Notes under the pieces: model-generated
What the model was told of the DNA's origin: nothing
What the model saw: only the letters and a program-made list of their open reading frames with translations
The model's database searches: none
Source: Azonexus sp.
Lineage (GTDB): Bacteria; Pseudomonadota; Gammaproteobacteria; Burkholderiales; Rhodocyclaceae
Assembly: GCA_017983615.1 (NCBI GenBank)
Contig: JAGOBB010000019.1
Span: forward strand, 1 to 44,851
DNA: 44,851 nt
Direction of reading: 5' to 3'
Shown: positions 36,548-43,673 of the stretch, in pieces
Layout of the letters: each line of letters starts with the position of its first letter
How positions within the stretch are numbered: position 1 is the first letter of the stretch
Position numbers and translations under genes: made by a program

Positions 36548-37591
36548 TTGCAAAAGCCACTGCGTCTTGCCATCAACGGATACGGCCGCATCGGCCGTTG
36601 CTTTCTGCGCGCCCAGCAGGAGTCGCCGGTGGCCCACCGCCTGCAGGTAGTCGCCATCAACGAACCGGCCAAGCTGGACAGCATGGCCTACCTGACCCGT
36701 TTCGACTCGACCCATGGCCGCTTTCCCGGCACCGTCGAAGTTGAAGATGACGCCCTGCTGATCAACGGCCAGCGGATTGCCGTCAGCCACGCCCGGACGC
36801 CGGAAGGCGTCGACTGGCGGGCGCTTGGCATCGATCTGCTGGTCGAAGCCTCCGGATGCTACGGTCAGCGCGAAAATCTGGCCAAATTCATCGAGGCTGG
36901 CTGTCCGCGCCTGCTGCTCTCGCATCCTGGCGCCAGCGGTGAGGATGTTGACGCGACCATCGTCGCCGGCATCAACCAGCAAACGCTGACCGGCGCCGAA
37001 CAGCTGGTCTCGGCCGCCTCCTGCACGACCAACGCCATCGTCCCGCTGCTCGATCTGCTCGACCGCGAGGTTGGCGTCGAACAGGCGCTGCTGACCACGC
37101 TACATTCGGTCATGAATGACCAGCCGCTGATCGACGGCTATCATCACGACGACCTTCGTCGGACACGTTCGGCGATGCAGTCGATCATCCCGGTGTCGAC
37201 CGGCCTGGCCCGCGGCGTCGAACGCCTGCTGCCGCAACTGGCCGGCCGCGTCCAGGCCAAGGCGATCCGCGTGCCGACGACCAATGTCTCGGCCATCGAC
37301 CTGACCATCAGCACCCAGCGCCCGGTCTCGGCGCATAGCGTCAACGCCCTGCTCGCCGAGGCTGCCCGCGGCCCGCTCAAGAAGCTGATCGCTTATTCCG
37401 AGGCGGCGCACGCCTCGATCGATTTCAATCACGACCCCCATTCGGCCATCGTCGATGGCAGCCAGACGCGCACCGCCGGCACCCATCTGGTCAACATCTT
37501 CGTCTGGTTCGACAACGAATGGGGCTTCGCCAACCGCATGCTGGAAGTGGCCGACCACTGGTCGCGCCTCTGGCCAAAACAAGATAACTAA
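36548..37591 (+). CDS. epd: Erythrose-4-phosphate dehydrogenase (GAPDH paralogue)
   Basis: A 347-residue GAPDH-family enzyme. The loop INGYGRIGR, catalytic Cys in SAASCTTNA and FDNEWGFA are present. The cofactor-loop sequence AINEPAKLDSMAYLTRFD is like E. coli Epd (INE), not Gap, so erythrose-4-phosphate oxidation for pyridoxal phosphate synthesis is the best call; a GAPDH role remains possible. The start TTG at 36548 begins MQKPLRLAINGYG. The order epd-pgk matches E. coli. A dispersed-repeat-like stretch lies inside at 36855-36889. Confidence 0.85.
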   Translation: MQKPLRLAINGYGRIGRCFLRAQQESPVAHRLQVVAINEPAKLDSMAYLTRFDSTHGRFPGTVEVEDDALLINGQRIAVSHARTPEGVDWRALGIDLLVEASGCYGQRENLAKFIEAGCPRLLLSHPGASGEDVDATIVAGINQQTLTGAEQLVSAASCTTNAIVPLLDLLDREVGVEQALLTTLHSVMNDQPLIDGYHHDDLRRTRSAMQSIIPVSTGLARGVERLLPQLAGRVQAKAIRVPTTNVSAIDLTISTQRPVSAHSVNALLAEAARGPLKKLIAYSEAAHASIDFNHDPHSAIVDGSQTRTAGTHLVNIFVWFDNEWGFANRMLEVADHWSRLWPKQDN

Positions 37592-37612
37592 CCTCAAACT
37601 CTGGAGAAGACC

Positions 37613-38797
37613 ATGAACGTCATCAAGCTGACCGACCTCGATGTTTCCGGCAAACGCGTTTTCATCCGCGCCGACTTGAACGTGCCGCAGGACGAAGCCG
37701 GCAATATCACCGAGGACACCCGCATCCGCGCCTCGCTGGCGTCGATCAAGTACTGCCTGGAAAAGGGCGCCGCCGTGATGGTCACCTCCCACCTCGGCCG
37801 TCCGACCGAAGGCGAGATGACGCCGGAAGACACGCTGATGCCCGTCGCCGTGCGCCTCGGCCAGATGCTGCATACCTCGGTGCGATTGATCCAGAACTGG
37901 GTCGATGGCGGCTTTGACGTCAAGCCGGGCGAAGTCGTGCTGCTCGAAAACTGCCGCGTCAACAAGGGCGAAAAGAAGAACAACGAAGAACTGGCCCAGA
38001 AAATGGCCAAGCTGTGCGACATCTACGTCAATGACGCCTTCGGCACCGCCCACCGCGCCGAAGCGACCACCCACGGCATCGCCAGGTTCGCGCCGGTCGC
38101 CTGCGCCGGCATCCTGATGGGCGCCGAAATCGACGCGCTGGGCAAGGCCCTGCACGAACCGAAGCGCCCGCTGGTCGCCATCGTCGGCGGTTCCAAGGTG
38201 TCGTCCAAGCTGACCATCCTCAAGTCGCTGGCCGACAAGGTTGACCAGCTGATCGTCGGCGGCGGCATCGCCAACACCTTCCTGCTCGCCTCCGGCAAGC
38301 GCATCGGTGAATCGCTGGCCGAAGCGGATCTGGTCAAGGAAGCCCACGCCATCATGGACATCATGAAGCAGCGTGGCGCCGAAGTGCCGCTGCCGGTCGA
38401 CGTCGTCGTCGCTGACGAAGTCTCCGCCCTGGCCCGCGCCAACAAGATTTCCGTCGATGACGTCGCCGCCCACGACCGCATCCTCGACGTTGGCCCGAAG
38501 ACCGCCGCCAAGCTGGCCGAAATCATCGCCAACGCCGGCACCATCGTCTGGAACGGCCCGGTCGGCGTTTTCGAACTGCCGCAGTTCGCCGGCGGCACCA
38601 AGATGCTGGCCTCGGCCATCGCCCACTCCGAGGCCTTCTCGATCGCCGGTGGCGGTGACACGCTGGCCGCCATCGCCAAGTTCCACATCCACGACGACGT
38701 CGGCTACATCTCGACCGGCGGCGGCGCCTTCCTGGAATTCCTCGAAGGCAAGACCCTGCCGGCGATTGCGGTGCTCGAAGAGCGCGCCGCGAAATAA
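37613..38797 (+). CDS. pgk: Phosphoglycerate kinase
   Basis: A 394-residue enzyme interconverting 1,3-bisphosphoglycerate and 3-phosphoglycerate with ADP/ATP. The N-terminal domain has [11 protein letters not shown] and SHLGRP; the hinge and C-terminal nucleotide site have [17 protein letters not shown] and GGGDTLAA. The CTGGAGAAGACC leader supplies GGAG. The gap to pyk carries a paired dispersed repeat. Confidence 0.96.
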   Translation: MNVIKLTDLDVSGKRVFIRADLNVPQDEAGNITEDTRIRASLASIKYCLEKGAAVMVTSHLGRPTEGEMTPEDTLMPVAVRLGQMLHTSVRLIQNWVDGGFDVKPGEVVLLENCRVNKGEKKNNEELAQKMAKLCDIYVNDAFGTAHRAEATTHGIARFAPVACAGILMGAEIDALGKALHEPKRPLVAIVGGSKVSSKLTILKSLADKVDQLIVGGGIANTFLLASGKRIGESLAEADLVKEAHAIMDIMKQRGAEVPLPVDVVVADEVSALARANKISVDDVAAHDRILDVGPKTAAKLAEIIANAGTIVWNGPVGVFELPQFAGGTKMLASAIAHSEAFSIAGGGDTLAAIAKFHIHDDVGYISTGGGAFLEFLEGKTLPAIAVLEERAAK

Positions 38798-38809
38798 TCC
38801 GGCAAAAAT

Positions 38810-38860
38810 CCGACCGTAGTATCGCAATGCTACGGTCGGCCCCAAAAAACATCCAAAATC
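38810..38860 (+). repeat. Dispersed repeat copy 7 with inverted partner (hairpin)
   Basis: The full plus-strand copy has its core at 38826-38837, followed by GGCCCC, A6, CATCC, AAAATC and A6. Just before it is an inverted partner: CCGACCGTAG (38810-38819) is the exact reverse complement of CTACGGTCGG (38830-38839), making a 10-bp stem (13 with the next pairs). It is between pgk and pyk and may partly terminate or stabilise the message, as paired uptake sequences do in Neisseria. Confidence 0.88.
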
Positions 38861-38885
38861 AAAAAAGCCAGGGAAGAGAAGAGAC

Positions 38886-40319
38886 ATGTCACGCCACACC
38901 AAGATCGTTGCCACGCTGGGCCCCGCCTCGTCCACTCCGGAAGTTCTCGAACGCATGGTCCAGGCCGGCATCGATGTCGTCCGGATGAATTTCTCGCACG
39001 GCACGGCCGATGACCACAAGGCCCGCGCTGACGGCATCCGCGCCGCGGCGGCCAAATTCGGCCGGACGGTCGGCATCCTCGGCGACCTGCAAGGGCCGAA
39101 GATTCGCGTTGGCAAGTTCGAGGGTGGCAAGATCACGCTGGTCGTCGGCGCAGCCTTCATCCTCGACGCCACCTGCACGCTGGGCAACCAGGAGCGGGTC
39201 GGCCTCGATTACAAGGATCTACCCAAGGATGTCGTCAATGGCGACATCCTGCTCCTCGACGACGGTCGCCTGAAGCTTGAAGTCACCGGCGTCCGCGGTC
39301 AGGAAATCCACACCCGCGTGCTGGTCGGCGGCGACCTGTCGAACAACAAGGGCATCAATCGCCAGGGCGGCGGCCTGACCGCGCCGGCGCTGACCGCCAA
39401 GGACATGGACGACATCAAGACGGCGGCCCAGATCGGCGTTGATTTCGTCGCCGTCTCCTTCCCGAAGAGCGCCGCCGACATGTACATGGCCCGCCAGCTG
39501 CTGCGCGCCGCCGGCAGCTCCGCCGTGCTAATCGCCAAGATCGAGCGCGTCGAGGCAGTGACCAACCTGGAAGAAATCCTCGACGCCTCGGACGGCGTCA
39601 TGGTCGCCCGCGGCGACCTCGCCGTCGAAGTCGGCGATGCCTCCGTCCCGGCCCTGCAGAAGAAGATGATCCGCCTGGCCCGCGACAAGAACAAGCTGAC
39701 CATCACAGCCACGCAGATGATGGAATCGATGATCCTCTCGCCAGTGCCGACCCGCGCCGAAGTCTCCGACGTCGCCAACGCCGTGCTCGACGGCACCGAC
39801 GCGGTGATGCTGTCGGCCGAAACCGCGGCCGGCAAATACCCGGTCGAGGTCGTCGAATCGATGGCCCGCATCTGCGTCGAGGCCGAGCGCTCGGCCGAAA
39901 TCACCCTCGACCGCGAATTCCTTGACCGCGTGTTCACCCGCATTGACCAGTCGATCGCCATGGCCGCCATCTGGACGGCGCACCACCTCAAGGTCAAGGC
40001 CATTGCCGCGCTGACCCAGTCCGGCTCGACCGCGCTGTGGATGAGCCGGATGAATTCCGGTGTGCCGATCTACGCCCTGACCCCCGATGCCGAATCGCTC
40101 GGCCGCATGGTGCTCTACCGCGGCGTCTGCCCGCTCGCCATGAAGCAGCAGCACACCGACCGCGACCGCCTGCTGGCCGAAGCCGAGCAACTATTGATCG
40201 ACCGTGGGGTCGTAGAGAAAGGCGACCTGATTGCCCTGACCATCGGCGAACCGATCGGCACCACCGGCGGTACCAACACGCTCAAGATCGTCCGGGTGGG
40301 CGAACACCAGATCGCCTAG
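38886..40319 (+). CDS. pyk: Pyruvate kinase
   Basis: A 477-residue enzyme making ATP and pyruvate from phosphoenolpyruvate. KIVATLGPAS and VRMNFSHG open the barrel; the active-site block has IAKIERVEAV, MVARGDLAVEVG and ITATQMMESMI with the expected Lys and Glu. The C-terminal regulatory domain is complete. GGGAAGAGAAGAG precedes the ATG. Finding this glycolytic enzyme beside fbp shows that the cluster serves both directions. Confidence 0.96.
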   Translation: MSRHTKIVATLGPASSTPEVLERMVQAGIDVVRMNFSHGTADDHKARADGIRAAAAKFGRTVGILGDLQGPKIRVGKFEGGKITLVVGAAFILDATCTLGNQERVGLDYKDLPKDVVNGDILLLDDGRLKLEVTGVRGQEIHTRVLVGGDLSNNKGINRQGGGLTAPALTAKDMDDIKTAAQIGVDFVAVSFPKSAADMYMARQLLRAAGSSAVLIAKIERVEAVTNLEEILDASDGVMVARGDLAVEVGDASVPALQKKMIRLARDKNKLTITATQMMESMILSPVPTRAEVSDVANAVLDGTDAVMLSAETAAGKYPVEVVESMARICVEAERSAEITLDREFLDRVFTRIDQSIAMAAIWTAHHLKVKAIAALTQSGSTALWMSRMNSGVPIYALTPDAESLGRMVLYRGVCPLAMKQQHTDRDRLLAEAEQLLIDRGVVEKGDLIALTIGEPIGTTGGTNTLKIVRVGEHQIA

Positions 40320-40369
40320 CCCTGTAAAATAGACCATTCAGCTAAACACGAAACCGAACAGGAGTTCCC

Positions 40370-41434
40370 ATGCCGCTCGTATCCATGCGCCAACTGCTCG
40401 ACCACGCCGCCGAAAACGGCTACGGTCTGCCCGCCTTCAACGTCAACAACATGGAACAGGTCTGGGCCATCATGGAAGCAGCCGCCCAGGTCGACGCCCC
40501 GGTCATCATGCAGGCCTCGGCCGGCGCCCGCAAATACGCCGGCGAGCCCTTCCTGCGCCACCAGATCCTGGCCGCCCTCGAAGCCTACCCGAACATCCCC
40601 ATCGTCATGCACCAGGACCACGGCCAGAGCCCGGCCGTCTGCATGAGCGCCATCCGCTCCGGCTTCACCTCGGTGATGATGGACGGCTCGCTGCAGGCTG
40701 ACGGCAAGAGCGTCGCCAGCTACGAATACAACGTCGAAGTCACCCGCAAGGTCGTCGAATTCGCCCACGCCATCGGCGTCTCGGTCGAAGGCGAACTAGG
40801 CGTTCTCGGCTCGCTTGAAACCATGAAGGCCGACAAGGAAGACGGCCACGGCGCCGAAGGCCACATGACCCGCGAAGACCTGCTGACCGACGTCGAGCAG
40901 GCCGCCGACTTCGTCAAGCAGACCAACTGCGACGCGCTGGCCATCGCCATCGGCACCAGCCACGGCGCCTACAAGTTCACCAAGAAGCCGACCGGCGACA
41001 TCCTAGCCATCGACCGCATCGCCGAAATCCACGCCCGCATCCCCAACACCCACCTGGTCATGCACGGCTCTTCCAGCGTGCCGCAGGAACTGCTCGCCGA
41101 AATCCGCGAATTCGGCGGCGACATGAAGGAAACCTACGGCGTGCCGGTCGAGGAAATCGTCAAGGGCATCAAGCACGGCGTGCGCAAGGTCAACATCGAC
41201 ACCGACATCCGCCTGGCCATGACCGGCGCCATCCGCCGCTACCTGACCGAGCACCCGGACAAGTTCGACCCGCGCGACTACCTCAAGCCGGCCCGCGAAG
41301 CCGCCAAGAAAATCTGCCTGGCCCGCTTCGAAGCCTTCGGCACCGCCGGCAACGCCAGCAAGATCAAGGCCGTCGCCCTCGACAAGATGGCCGAGCGCTA
41401 CGCCAAGGGCGAGTTGAACCAGATCGTTCGCTAA
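40370..41434 (+). CDS. fba: Fructose-bisphosphate aldolase, class II, Calvin-cycle subtype
   Basis: A 354-residue zinc aldolase. The N-terminus [19 protein letters not shown], the [10 protein letters not shown] segment with metal-binding His, and [11 protein letters not shown] are typical of the class IIA cbb-type group. It joins or splits fructose-1,6-bisphosphate and sedoheptulose-1,7-bisphosphate. CAGGAG precedes the ATG; a strong terminator closes the cluster. Confidence 0.95.
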   Translation: MPLVSMRQLLDHAAENGYGLPAFNVNNMEQVWAIMEAAAQVDAPVIMQASAGARKYAGEPFLRHQILAALEAYPNIPIVMHQDHGQSPAVCMSAIRSGFTSVMMDGSLQADGKSVASYEYNVEVTRKVVEFAHAIGVSVEGELGVLGSLETMKADKEDGHGAEGHMTREDLLTDVEQAADFVKQTNCDALAIAIGTSHGAYKFTKKPTGDILAIDRIAEIHARIPNTHLVMHGSSSVPQELLAEIREFGGDMKETYGVPVEEIVKGIKHGVRKVNIDTDIRLAMTGAIRRYLTEHPDKFDPRDYLKPAREAAKKICLARFEAFGTAGNASKIKAVALDKMAERYAKGELNQIVR

Positions 41435-41454
41435 GCACCTGCCGGTGCCGAATC

Positions 41455-41481
41455 AAAAAGCCGCCCAAGGGCGGCTTTTTT
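41455..41481 (+). terminator. Rho-independent terminator of the sugar-phosphate cluster
   Basis: AAAAAGCCGCCC, a 2-base loop and GGGCGGCTTTTTT form a perfect 12-bp stem with a 6-T run, 21 bases after the fba stop. Confidence 0.92.
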
Positions 41482-41552
41482 GCGGGCGGGAAATAGCCCT
41501 GTTCGGCCAGAAGCGTTATGCCGTTTGCGTCCTTGTCTTGGTAATATAACTA

Positions 41553-41570
41553 AGCTAAATGAATTTAGCT
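41553..41570. promoter_or_regulatory. Palindrome upstream of the exonuclease cassette
   Basis: AGCTAAAT, GA, ATTTAGCT: exact 8-base arms. It lies 28 bases before the first gene of the cassette, just after a TAATAT that could be a -10 (about 41542-41547). This is a good operator position, which argues that the first gene starts at 41598, not at the ATG inside the palindrome. Confidence 0.5.
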
Positions 41571-41597
41571 GAAGACCTATTTGAACCGGGGTATTTC

Positions 41598-42014
41598 ATG
41601 TCTCTCATTACGCGATTCTTCAGTGTTCCGATCCGTACCGGGCTTACCTGGAAGGAAGAGTGGCAAGGGGATGATCAAGGATTGATTGCGTGCTGGGAAG
41701 CCGGGCGAAAGCAGCGTCAGAGCAACCCTGAACTGGCAGCGAAAGCCGAAGCGGGATGTTTGGTGACACTGCCATGGAAAGGCGGCGTCGACCAAAAGAA
41801 GCCTCCAAAAAAGGCGAAATACGGACATATCAATTATTTGGCGATGTGGCAAGGCTTGCGCGGTGAGGATCTGGACGTCAACTTCGAAACCGAGCCGGAG
41901 CTAACCTGCACAAATACTGGAGTGAGCGTCGTCTATACCTCGATCTATGCAAAGTACTCCGGAACGGACGCCACAGAATCAGAGCCCGGGGAAGCAGAGG
42001 AGGATTTCCTTTGA
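41598..42014 (+). CDS. Unknown protein, first gene of the exonuclease cassette
   Basis: A 138-residue protein, not recognised. The N-terminal part (MSLITRFFSVPIRTG) is hydrophobic/basic, the middle has LVTLPWKGG followed by a Lys/Pro-rich turn (KKPPKKAKYG), and the end is very acidic (ESEPGEAEEDFL). No signal peptide or membrane span is convincing. It overlaps the exonuclease gene by 4 bases (TTGA), so the two are made together. Base composition is more AT-rich than the flanks. An in-frame ATG at 41559 would begin inside the palindrome. Confidence 0.6.
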   Translation: MSLITRFFSVPIRTGLTWKEEWQGDDQGLIACWEAGRKQRQSNPELAAKAEAGCLVTLPWKGGVDQKKPPKKAKYGHINYLAMWQGLRGEDLDVNFETEPELTCTNTGVSVVYTSIYAKYSGTDATESEPGEAEEDFL

Positions 42015-43240
42015 GTACATTCGCGGTTCTCGACCTTGAGACAACAGGCTTATTTGCTGGACGCCACGATCGCATCGTTGAAATTGGCATCGTATTGGTC
42101 GATGAAACAGGGGATGAAATCGAAAGCTGGGCTACGCTCGTTAATCCAATGCGGGATATCGGTGCCACAGAGGTGCACGGAATCACCGCCGCCGATCTTT
42201 TTGCTGCACCAAAATTTGAAGACATCGCAGGGCATGTGATTCGATTGCTTCAGGGGCGTGTTCTAGTAACACACAACCTGCCATTCGATACCAATTTTCT
42301 AGCAGCTGAATTCGCCCGAATCGGTTTGCAGGTGCCTGTAAGCCGTGCATTGGGGTTGTGCACGATGCAACTAGCGGGTCACTACATCGATGGCGTTACT
42401 AGGCGTCTTGCCGATTGTTGCGAAGCCATAGGATATTCGATAGAGCATGCCCATTCGGCACTCGATGATGCTAAGGCGGCCAGTCAGTTGCTCGCTTTCT
42501 ATCTGCAACAAGATCCGAACTTCCTTGCCGAATGGAGTGAGATTGTCGATCAGGCCCAAACCATGCCATGGCCGAAACTAGCAGTTAAAGACGTAAAACC
42601 TGTCACCCGTTCAGAGGTGGGCAGTCACAAAAATCTGCATTTCCTGAGTCGTCTCGCCTCCAAAGTTCCTCGCGATAATATCTATCCGGCCGCAAACAAT
42701 TACCTGGCCGTTATAGACAAAGTATTAATGGATCGCTTCATCAGTCTGCACGAAGAAGCCGAGCTGATTCAGGTTGCAGAGGCGATTGGTCTATCTCAAG
42801 AGGAGGCGCTGCACTGCCACTACCGTTACCTTATATCACTCGCCCAAATGGCAAAGCGGGATGGGATCGTAACTGACAACGAGCGCGCCGATCTCCTGCT
42901 GGTGGCCAAGCTGCTAGGACTTACAAATAGTGATGTAGATGACGTACTGGCTGCGGATGCTGCCGAGGAAACGGCAGGAACAACGTCGATGTTGGGCTTT
43001 CAGCTTGGAGTAGGCGATGGGGTAGTGATCACTGGCACTGCATCTGACTTTGAGCGCAGTGATCTCGAAGCCGAAACGGTCAGTCGTGGATTGCGCTTGC
43101 TATCTTCGGTCAGCAAAAAGACACGCTTGGTTGCTGCGGGTGACCCGGATAGCTTAAGCGGAAAGGCTCGCAAAGCACGAGACCTTGGCATTCCGATCAT
43201 TAGCTTCAGTTGTTACGCGAGCATGCTTGCCAAGCTTTGA
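42011..43240 (+). CDS. DEDDh 3'-5' exonuclease fused to TerB-like and BRCT domains
   Basis: A 409-residue protein. The DnaQ-type exonuclease (about 1-165) has Asp8 and Glu10 (DLETTG), Asp93 (HNLPFDTNFL) and His148/Asp153 (HSALDDAKAA), the complete DEDDh set. A helical region (about 225-318) with ISLAQMAKRDGIVTDNERA resembles TerB. The C-terminal 75 residues (VVITGTASDF, LVAAGDPDSLSGKARKA, GIPIIS) look like a BRCT domain. It starts at TTG (42011) with an excellent AGGAGG, overlapping the upstream gene. Codon and base use are more AT-rich than neighbouring housekeeping genes, suggesting transfer. Repair or defence is plausible; no polymerase genes adjoin. Confidence 0.85.
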   Translation: MSTFAVLDLETTGLFAGRHDRIVEIGIVLVDETGDEIESWATLVNPMRDIGATEVHGITAADLFAAPKFEDIAGHVIRLLQGRVLVTHNLPFDTNFLAAEFARIGLQVPVSRALGLCTMQLAGHYIDGVTRRLADCCEAIGYSIEHAHSALDDAKAASQLLAFYLQQDPNFLAEWSEIVDQAQTMPWPKLAVKDVKPVTRSEVGSHKNLHFLSRLASKVPRDNIYPAANNYLAVIDKVLMDRFISLHEEAELIQVAEAIGLSQEEALHCHYRYLISLAQMAKRDGIVTDNERADLLLVAKLLGLTNSDVDDVLAADAAEETAGTTSMLGFQLGVGDGVVITGTASDFERSDLEAETVSRGLRLLSSVSKKTRLVAAGDPDSLSGKARKARDLGIPIISFSCYASMLAKL

Positions 43241-43544
43241 CTAAATTGGGTGTCGTCCCCCTATTCTTTTTGTGCACAGAGCCTGTACTCTACATAACCA
43301 ATTGCTGGCTGCCCCACAACCGTTTCAGGCACATCACGTCGGCACCCGATTTTGATTTTTGCCCTTTTTTCGGGCCGACCGTAGCATTTGCCAAAGCAAG
43401 GCCCGGTTCTCTGCGATTCATCCTCGCAACACGAAGGGCGCCCCCAATTTTCTTCTGCAGACGAGCGCATGACAGTTTCGTTGCCCGTCTATCGACTCTG
43501 ACCGCATAATCTGCCGATCAACGTCCATTCATTCAGGAGCATCG
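43241..43544. other. 304-bp intergenic region holding repeat copy 8
   Basis: Between the exonuclease gene and the small ORF at 43545. It contains dispersed repeat copy 8 (43348-43388) and otherwise mixed AT/GC sequence. No convincing terminator, promoter or gene is visible; the 99-codon ORF across it has a repeat-derived translation and no ribosome site. Confidence 0.6.
43348..43388 (-). repeat. Dispersed repeat copy 8, downstream of the exonuclease gene
   Basis: Perfect core on the minus strand at 43377-43388, followed by GGCCCG, A6, GGGC, AAAAATC and AAAATC. GCCC and GGGC around the A6 tract can pair, the mirror image of the GGGC/GCCC pair in copy 1. Confidence 0.88.
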
Positions 43545-43673
43545 GTGTCAGCGCACATTCAGTCGATCGATTCGAGCCGATCCAGTGCGAACTTGATGAT
43601 TGTCGGGCGCGCTCCGCGAACTGGGGTGCGACGTTGCCGCCTCACCCGAAGCGCTAAGGCGGGGCGCACTTGA
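43545..43673 (+). CDS. Possible 42-residue peptide overlapping the TonB-like gene
   Basis: A GTG ORF behind a good AGGAG site. It reads MSAHIQSIDSSRSSANLM and onward to a very basic end (RRCRLTRSAKAGRT). Its TGA overlaps the TTG of the next gene (TTGA), so it could couple translation as a leader peptide. Not recognised; it could instead be the N-terminal remnant of a longer gene. Confidence 0.4.
   Translation: MSAHIQSIDSSRSSANLMIVGRAPRTGVRRCRLTRSAKAGRT

Noticed and set aside
37100-39187. 695-codon open frame antisense to epd, pgk and pyk
   Set aside because: It is the shadow of three well-conserved enzymes in GC-rich DNA; its translation resembles no family and spans several genes.
40419-40436. 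GGCTACGGTC in fba as another repeat copy
   Set aside because: Only part of the core matches, the tail is absent and it encodes the conserved NGYGLPAF of the aldolase.
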